Shown: positions 58,899 through 64,000 of the stretch, piece after piece
Layout of the letters: the number at the start of each line of letters is the position of its first letter
Numbering within the stretch: position 1 is the stretch's first letter
Assembly (NCBI RefSeq): GCF_001426265.1
Contig: NZ_LMDG01000032.1
Coordinates: forward strand, 241,900-305,899
Direction of reading: 5' to 3'
Length of the DNA stretch: 64,000 bases
From: Rhizobium sp. Root1220
GTDB lineage: Bacteria; Pseudomonadota; Alphaproteobacteria; Rhizobiales; Rhizobiaceae
The notes under the pieces: model-generated
The model's input: only the letters and a program-made list of their open reading frames with translations
Told to the model about the DNA's origin: nothing
Database searches by the model: none
Program-made: the position numbers and the translations under genes

Positions 58899-60305
58899 CT
58901 ACGGTTCGCGAATAGACTCGTCGAGTCCGCGTAACAGCGGATAGAGGAAGTAAGATATCACGGTTCGGCGGCCAACCTTGATCTCCGCAGAAACGGTCAT
59001 CCCGGGAAGCAGACGCACGGGGCCGCCCGACGCCTTTAGCCGCGTATCCTCAAGCAGAACCCGTGCCTTGAAGAAGGGCGCCGACGTCTGGTTTGCTGCA
59101 GCGTCCTCCTTCGTGGGCGTGAACGCATCGCGACTGACGGTCCTGACCGTACCCGATGCAGTCCCGAACTTTTGGAATGGGTAGGCATCGAGCTTGATGC
59201 GCGCCTCCTTGCCGGTGGCGATGCGTCCGATGTCGCGCGTGTTGATCGAAACCTCCGCTTCCAGCGGCACGTTGAGCGGAACAAGCGTCACAATCGGTTC
59301 GGCTTCGCGCACCACCGAGCCGACGGAGCGCTGCGCCAGATCGAGCACGACGGCGTTTGCTGGCGCAACGAGGGCGACCATGTTGCGACGCAGCTCCATC
59401 TTCTTGAGTTCTTCGCCCGCAGCGTCTCGCTGACCTCGCAATTCGACGAGTTTTTCCATCGACGCGCGACGGAAGTCCTCGATGAACGCCTGGCGATCTG
59501 CGATCAGCTTGGCATGGGAGTGTTCGGCTTCATCCGCCCGGCCGCGCACGGAGGTAAGGTCGGCCTCGACATCGAGCCTGGCATCGCGCGATCCGAGCAG
59601 GGTGATTAGCGAGCCGCTTTCGCGGTTGTAGAGCCGCTCGCGTGCGTTCTCGATCAAGGACAGCGTCTCGCGGCGATCGGTAAGAACAGCCTCGTGGTTC
59701 TTGCTTGCCTTGAGAGTCGCTGCTTGGCCCGCAATCTGCTGGTCGTAGTTCTGGAGTTGCGCGACATAGAAGGCGCGGCGTTGGTCGAAGAGCTGCACCT
59801 GCAAAGCTTCGTCGGACGAAGTGCCGGCCATCTTCGAATAGTCGGCATCGGTCAATTCGGCCTCGATTCTCTTCACCTGCGCGTCGAGTGCCGCGAATTT
59901 CGCCCGCTGCTGGTCGACATCAGACTGGCTGAACGTCGCGTCAAGTGTTGCGAGTGTTTGTCCGGCCTGCACAACTTCACCCGCCGTAACATTGATCGTA
60001 CGAATGATCGATGTTTCCAGCGGTTGGACGACGATCGTCGGCTGGGTCGTTACCAGCTTGCCGGGGGCGATGACAACTTCATCGATTGATGAAACGCAAG
60101 CCCAGATAATCGCGGCGCTGATGAGGGCCGTGATGCCGTAGAGCGTCATGCGGGCAATCCGCGGTGGTGCACGCTCCTCAAGCTCCACTGCATCCGATTG
60201 GAACTCCGCAATGCTGGGTGGAAGCGCGCCCCTGGCCAGATTCCTTCCCGGACCGGTGGCAGGAACCGGTAGATTTTCGTTCGACTTCTGAGCACGGACG
60301 TTCAT
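58899..60305 (-). CDS. Type I secretion membrane-fusion protein (HlyD-like)
   Basis: A 468-aa adaptor. A polar N-terminal segment of about 50 residues is followed by a single membrane anchor (about 60-80, GITALISAAIIWACVSSIDE), the lipoyl half (VVIAPGKLVTTQPTIVVQPLE), a long coiled-coil hairpin (about 125-320) and the C-terminal beta-barrel with RIATGKEARIKLDAYPFQKFG, typical of HlyD. ATG 60305 overlaps the transporter stop as ATGA, so the pair is coupled. It bridges the ABC transporter to a TolC-type outer-membrane channel, which is not encoded here. Confidence 0.93.
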   Translation of the reverse strand: MNVRAQKSNENLPVPATGPGRNLARGALPPSIAEFQSDAVELEERAPPRIARMTLYGITALISAAIIWACVSSIDEVVIAPGKLVTTQPTIVVQPLETSIIRTINVTAGEVVQAGQTLATLDATFSQSDVDQQRAKFAALDAQVKRIEAELTDADYSKMAGTSSDEALQVQLFDQRRAFYVAQLQNYDQQIAGQAATLKASKNHEAVLTDRRETLSLIENARERLYNRESGSLITLLGSRDARLDVEADLTSVRGRADEAEHSHAKLIADRQAFIEDFRRASMEKLVELRGQRDAAGEELKKMELRRNMVALVAPANAVVLDLAQRSVGSVVREAEPIVTLVPLNVPLEAEVSINTRDIGRIATGKEARIKLDAYPFQKFGTASGTVRTVSRDAFTPTKEDAAANQTSAPFFKARVLLEDTRLKASGGPVRLLPGMTVSAEIKVGRRTVISYFLYPLLRGLDESIREP

Positions 60306-62446
60306 GCCACCTGCCTCATCTGTTGTGCCCATAGGTGACGATATGTCATGCAACGCGACACGAGCTGGTCGTGCCGGCCGATATCGGCGACCTTGCCACG
60401 TTCGACGACTAGGATGGCATCGGCGTCGACAAGCGTTGACAGGCGGTGAGATACGATGACGACCGTGCGCCCGGCAGCGATCTGGCTTAGATTTTGCCGG
60501 ATAATCGCTTCGCTATCGGGGTCGAGTGCGCTCGTGGCTTCATCGAGAATGAGGAGCTTCGGATCGGTGATCAGCGCACGAGCGATCGCCAGGCGCTGCT
60601 TCTGGCCACCCGAAAGATTGGCCGCGTTCTCTTCCAGCATGGTTTCGAAGCCGCGCGGAAGCCGTTCGATAAACTCCTCTGCGCCGGCGATCCGTGCGAC
60701 CTCGACAATCTCTTCGATGCTCGCATCCGGCTTTGCTGCCGCAATGTTCTCGCGAACGGTACCGCGGAAAAGGAAATTGTCCTGCAGCACGACGCCGATG
60801 CTTGTTCTGAGATGGACGAGATCGATCTCCCGGTTGTCGTAACCATCCATCCGAACGAGGCCTTGCTGGTTCTGATACAGCCCCTGGATAAGCCGGGTAA
60901 TCGTGGTCTTGCCGGAGCCGCTCTTGCCGACGACGCCAAAAACCGAACCCGCAGGAACTGTGAACGAGACATCGTCAAGTGCCGGTGGGCCATCGGGTCC
61001 ATACCGGAAGGTTACCTTGTCGAAATCGATGCGCCCCTTGAGCTCCGGCCGGATACCGCGACCGCGGCCGGACTGCTCCGGGCGCTGGTTCATGATCTCG
61101 CCGAGCATCCGCACGGACAACGCGACCTCCTGATATTCGTGCACCATGGTCACGATCTGGACGAGTGGCCCGGAAACCCTGCCGGCCAGCATGTTGAATG
61201 CCACCAGTGCACCGATGGTCATCGCGCCGCTGAACACATCGAGTGCCCCCAGCCCGATGATGGCGACACTCATCAGTTTCTCCAGCATGCCGGTCAGTGA
61301 TTGCGCGACGGTCGAGATCTTGTCGACCCGGAAACGCACCGAGATCGATTGCGCGGAACTGTCGTCCCACACGCGACGCTGACGCGGTTCCAGTGCCAGC
61401 GACTTGACGGTCCGCATGCCATGGACGGTTTCGACCAGCAGCGCCTGCCGATCGCCCTCAGCCTTGTAGAGAGCCTGCAGCCGGCGTTGAAAGGGGCCGA
61501 CGAGCATCATGACGACAAGGCCGACAAGCGCAGCGAAGCCCAGAACAACCAGGGTGAGCTTGACGCTGTAGAGAAGCAGGATCGGGATGAAGACCAGAAG
61601 CGACACGCCGTCGAGGAGCGTCAGGAAAAGCCTGCCCGTCAGGAATTCGCGGATTCGGCCGGTTTGCTGCATATGCTTGACAAGGACGCCGGCGGAAGCC
61701 TGCTCGAACAGAGCTATCGGCAGGTTGAGCAGATGCCCGAAGGTACGCGTTGCTATCCTGATGTCGATCCTGTTCGTTGCATAGAGCAACAGGTATCGCC
61801 GCAGGAAGCTGAACAGCGCGTCAAACACAAGCGCGATCGCAATGCCGACAGTCAGAACGGTCAGCGTTGCGTAGCTTTGATGTACCAGAACCTTGTCGAT
61901 GACCAGCTGGAAGAAAATCGGCGTTGCCAGACCGAGGCCGTAGAGCACGAACGCCGCGAGCGCAACGTCGCGGAAGAAGCTGCGTTGTTTGATGATCTCG
62001 GGTATGAACCAGCGAAAGCCAAATGGCTGGTCGTCGTCGGCCAGACGATAGTTGCGTTTGAGAAGGACAACCGATCCGTGCCAGGATTTGCTGAATTGTT
62101 CCTCGTCTAGCAGGATGAAGTCCGGGCGTGCAGCCAGAGGGTCGAGAACGCGAATTCTCTGGTCGTCGGGATTTCCAGCCGCGCCGGCAATGACCACCCA
62201 GTTGCCATTGTCAAGTTCGGCGAGGACCGGAAAGGCTTCGCCCAATTGAAACAACGACTGCCAGCTGAGAGTGACGTGCCGGGCGCGCAACCCGGAATCC
62301 TTTGCCATCCGCAGCATTTGCCGGATTGCGACCGGCTGGTCATCCACGGCGTAGTCATGCTGCAATCGCTCGGGTGACAGATCGACGCCGTGATGGCGCG
62401 CGACGAGCGCAAGGCAGTGTAGGTTGGTGTGCAAAAAGTTACTCAT
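60302..62446 (-). CDS. Type I secretion ABC transporter (HlyB-like) with peptidase-like domain
   Basis: A 714-aa fusion. The N-terminal C39-like domain (1-135, LHCLALVARHHGVDL) has a Thr at the expected catalytic-Cys position, so it is a CLD as in HlyB that binds RTX substrates without cutting them. A six-helix membrane domain (about 155-440) follows, then the ATPase with GKSGSGKTT, VLQDNFLFRGTV, LSGGQKQRLAIARAL and LLILDEATSALD. It exports one or more C-terminally signalled proteins in a single step. No RTX-type substrate is visible in the window. It is followed by hlyD and preceded by a small conserved gene. Confidence 0.94.
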   Translation of the reverse strand: MSNFLHTNLHCLALVARHHGVDLSPERLQHDYAVDDQPVAIRQMLRMAKDSGLRARHVTLSWQSLFQLGEAFPVLAELDNGNWVVIAGAAGNPDDQRIRVLDPLAARPDFILLDEEQFSKSWHGSVVLLKRNYRLADDDQPFGFRWFIPEIIKQRSFFRDVALAAFVLYGLGLATPIFFQLVIDKVLVHQSYATLTVLTVGIAIALVFDALFSFLRRYLLLYATNRIDIRIATRTFGHLLNLPIALFEQASAGVLVKHMQQTGRIREFLTGRLFLTLLDGVSLLVFIPILLLYSVKLTLVVLGFAALVGLVVMMLVGPFQRRLQALYKAEGDRQALLVETVHGMRTVKSLALEPRQRRVWDDSSAQSISVRFRVDKISTVAQSLTGMLEKLMSVAIIGLGALDVFSGAMTIGALVAFNMLAGRVSGPLVQIVTMVHEYQEVALSVRMLGEIMNQRPEQSGRGRGIRPELKGRIDFDKVTFRYGPDGPPALDDVSFTVPAGSVFGVVGKSGSGKTTITRLIQGLYQNQQGLVRMDGYDNREIDLVHLRTSIGVVLQDNFLFRGTVRENIAAAKPDASIEEIVEVARIAGAEEFIERLPRGFETMLEENAANLSGGQKQRLAIARALITDPKLLILDEATSALDPDSEAIIRQNLSQIAAGRTVVIVSHRLSTLVDADAILVVERGKVADIGRHDQLVSRCMTYRHLWAQQMRQVA

Positions 62447-62476
62447 GGCCCACCCGAGACATCGTTGCGGTTACGG

Positions 62477-62785
62477 TCAGTTGAAATTCGGTGATGCGTT
62501 GCCGGATGTATGTGGTGCCTGAACTCCGTCCGCAGCGGGCAACTTCGCAACATCGCCGATCCGGCGCACCGCACCGGCTTCGACCAAGCCGCCGAGCGCC
62601 TTCTGCATGAGATCCACGGCATTGGCGAAAGCGTCGACTGGCATGATGATGCGCTGGCGAAACACTGGCTTAGGGTTGTTGCTCGCATCGCGTTCAGTGG
62701 CGGAGAGGGACATCAGATCGATTCTGACAATCGTTCCTGTGACGGTGATTTCGCCGATGCCATCTGCGTAAAGTTCGTTGCTCAT
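62477..62785 (-). CDS. Small conserved protein linked to the type I secretion genes, 102 aa
   Basis: A soluble protein of 102 residues (starts MSNELYADGIGEITVTG, middle RIIMPVDAFANAVDLMQ, end NASPNFN). It reads like a small beta-rich N-terminal domain followed by an alpha-helical one (ALGGLVEAGAVRRIGD). It has no signal peptide. ATG 62785 has GAGGAG 7 bases upstream. The order small gene, HlyB, HlyD on one strand with 30-base spacing suggests an operon in which it could be an accessory or a regulator of secretion. The middle resembles chemoreceptor-like partner proteins in no clear way, so function is unknown. Confidence 0.75.
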   Translation of the reverse strand: MSNELYADGIGEITVTGTIVRIDLMSLSATERDASNNPKPVFRQRIIMPVDAFANAVDLMQKALGGLVEAGAVRRIGDVAKLPAADGVQAPHTSGNASPNFN

Positions 62786-62819
62786 TGTCGTCTCCTCAAG
62801 TTTCATGGTTGGAAGTCCA

Positions 62820-64000
62820 TCATGCGTGGTGTTGGTGTTGCCAGAGCGGGAAGGGATCGATCAATCCCCGCGCAAGCAAGGGATCGAAGCCGGTTTCCGC
62901 TCCGATCAGGCAGGCGTCGAGGGCAGCTCGGATGGCATCTTCGTCGAGCCCAGCTCCGATGAAGACGAGCTCCTGTCTGCGGTCGCCCCAAACCTCGTGC
63001 CAATGCCGATCGATCTGTTGGCGGAATTGCGGATAGCGCGGCCAATGGGCCTTCGGCACACTCGCCCACCAGAATCCCTTGGTGTCGGTTCGCCGCTGCG
63101 TGCCGGCAATCGAGAGCAGGCCGATTTCGTCTGCACGAGTCGCCAGCCAGAAGTGACCTTTTGCGCGGATCAAGCCGGGCCAGTCCTGCGCCAGGAAATT
63201 ATCGAGCTTCGAAGGGTCGAATGGGCGTCGTGCGCGATAGACGAAGCTCGCGATTCCGTACTCTTCGGTTTCCGGCACGTGATCGCCCCAACCGTAGAGC
63301 TCCTTGTGCCAGAGCGGATGCCGCGCCGATTTTGCCTCCCGGAAGAGGTCCGTGTTGAGGATGGTGTCGAGGGGCAGGTGGCCGAAATCCGTTTCGACGA
63401 CGCGTGCATCGGGATTGAGCGCAGCGACGATCCGGCGCACGGCAGCGCGGTCATCCTCTGTCACCTCTGAAATCTTGTTGATGACAATCACGTCGGCAAA
63501 TTCGATCTGGTCGACCAGAAGGTCGATGAGCGTGCGTTTGTCTTCGGTATCGCGCGTCTCGCCGCGGTCGCTCAGAAAATCTGCACTCGAATAGTCCGAA
63601 AGCAGGTTGGCCGCATCGACGACCGACACCATCGTATCGAGCCTGGCGATATCGCAGAGTGCCGCGCCACTATCGTCCCTGAACGAGAACGTTGCGGCGA
63701 TCGGCAACGGCTCGGCAATGCCGGTACCTTCGATCAGGAGGTAGTCGAAGCGACGATCGGCGGCGAGGCGGCGCACTTCGCTCAGCAGATCGTCACGCAG
63801 TGTGCAACAGATACAGCCATTGGTGAGCTCGACCAGCGTCTCGTTCGTCCGCGACAGGTTGGCGCCGCCATCTCGAACGAGATCGGCGTCGATGTTGATT
63901 TCGCTCATGTCGTTGACGATGACCGCAACCCGTCGTCCTTCCCGGTTGCGCAGCACATGGTTGAGGATCGTTGTCTTTCCCGCGCCCAGAAAGCCCGCCA
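62820..64000 (-). CDS. CobW/COG0523-family metal-chaperone GTPase, 5' partial
   Basis: A GTPase of the COG0523 group whose start lies beyond the window edge. Visible are Walker A (GFLGAGKTTILNHV near 63993), the family metal motif GCICCTLRDDLL, the Walker B-type EGTGIAEP, and VINKISEV (the NKxD-like guanine motif). The CobW C-terminal domain ends KGFWWASVP and FIGAGLDE, with a His-rich tail (WQHQHHA). Members deliver zinc, cobalt or other metals to enzymes. Its stop is 34 bases before the small gene, so it may head the same transcript, but the functional link to secretion is not evident. Confidence 0.93.
   Translation of the reverse strand, partial: AGFLGAGKTTILNHVLRNREGRRVAVIVNDMSEINIDADLVRDGGANLSRTNETLVELTNGCICCTLRDDLLSEVRRLAADRRFDYLLIEGTGIAEPLPIAATFSFRDDSGAALCDIARLDTMVSVVDAANLLSDYSSADFLSDRGETRDTEDKRTLIDLLVDQIEFADVIVINKISEVTEDDRAAVRRIVAALNPDARVVETDFGHLPLDTILNTDLFREAKSARHPLWHKELYGWGDHVPETEEYGIASFVYRARRPFDPSKLDNFLAQDWPGLIRAKGHFWLATRADEIGLLSIAGTQRRTDTKGFWWASVPKAHWPRYPQFRQQIDRHWHEVWGDRRQELVFIGAGLDEDAIRAALDACLIGAETGFDPLLARGLIDPFPLWQHQHHA

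Noticed and set aside
1..64000. CRISPR arrays, tRNA or rRNA genes, IS elements
   Set aside because: No spaced short repeats, cloverleaf-like segments, rRNA blocks or transposase frames with terminal repeats were seen.

Overview
The window reads as a high-GC alphaproteobacterium of the Rhizobiales (Rhizobium/Sinorhizobium/Agrobacterium type). This rests on ExoF/ExoP/ExoY-like polysaccharide genes, a nasST-nrtABC-nirBD-nasA-cysG nitrate assimilation cluster, a DUF992 protein and small rhizobial-style secreted proteins. Both ends are cut inside genes: an aminotransferase on the left and a CobW-type GTPase on the right. Polysaccharide genes next to accessory metabolism would suit a chromid or megaplasmid, but no replication genes are present to test this. 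I saw no rRNA, tRNA, CRISPR array, insertion sequence or origin.

Layout. (1) 1-3656 is a tightly coupled amino-sugar cassette: DegT aminotransferase, hexapeptide acyltransferase, SDR epimerase, DegT aminotransferase. It ends in a perfect 20-bp terminator shared with a convergent Wzx flippase. (2) 3724-9465 is polysaccharide export module A: Wzx flippase, ExoF-like outer-membrane protein, and, divergently, a Wzz/ExoP-like co-polymerase plus a separate tyrosine-kinase ATPase with an intact P-loop. (3) 9676-10165 is a frameshifted remnant of a siderophore-interacting protein. (4) 10285-22573 is assimilatory nitrate reduction: NasT antiterminator, NasS sensor, NrtABC transporter, NirBD nitrite reductase, NasA nitrate reductase and CysG siroheme synthase. 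A near-perfect sigma-54 promoter and an ANTAR-type antitermination leader precede nrtA, and a strong hairpin lies between nrtA and nrtB. (5) 23006-24757 holds four small exported proteins. (6) 24842-28109 is an AaeB/DUF1656/AaeA-like aromatic-acid efflux operon. (7) 28404-36629 is a mixed block: LtrA protein, two small unknowns, EamA exporter, ornithine-type decarboxylase, CHASE4-PAS-GGDEF-EAL protein and MYG1 protein.

(8) 37095-58872 is a larger polysaccharide locus, module B. It has a Wzy-like protein, a secreted GH16 glycanase, glycosyltransferases, a GMC oxidoreductase coupled to an SDR, a second ExoF-like protein, an ExoY-like initiating transferase, a GT4-GT2 fusion, a second ExoP-like protein whose kinase domain has lost its P-loop lysine, a second Wzx, a large HAD protein and a flavoprotein. 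(9) 58899-64000 is a type I secretion HlyB/HlyD pair with a conserved small gene, and a CobW-family GTPase.

The two polysaccharide modules each have their own export (OPX), co-polymerase (PCP) and flippase genes, but only module B shows an initiating transferase and a polymerase candidate. The features most worth follow-up are the NasT leader, the paired active and degenerate BY-kinase domains, the GMC-SDR pair, shared dyad sites in polysaccharide promoters, and a coupled small ORF ahead of the efflux operon.
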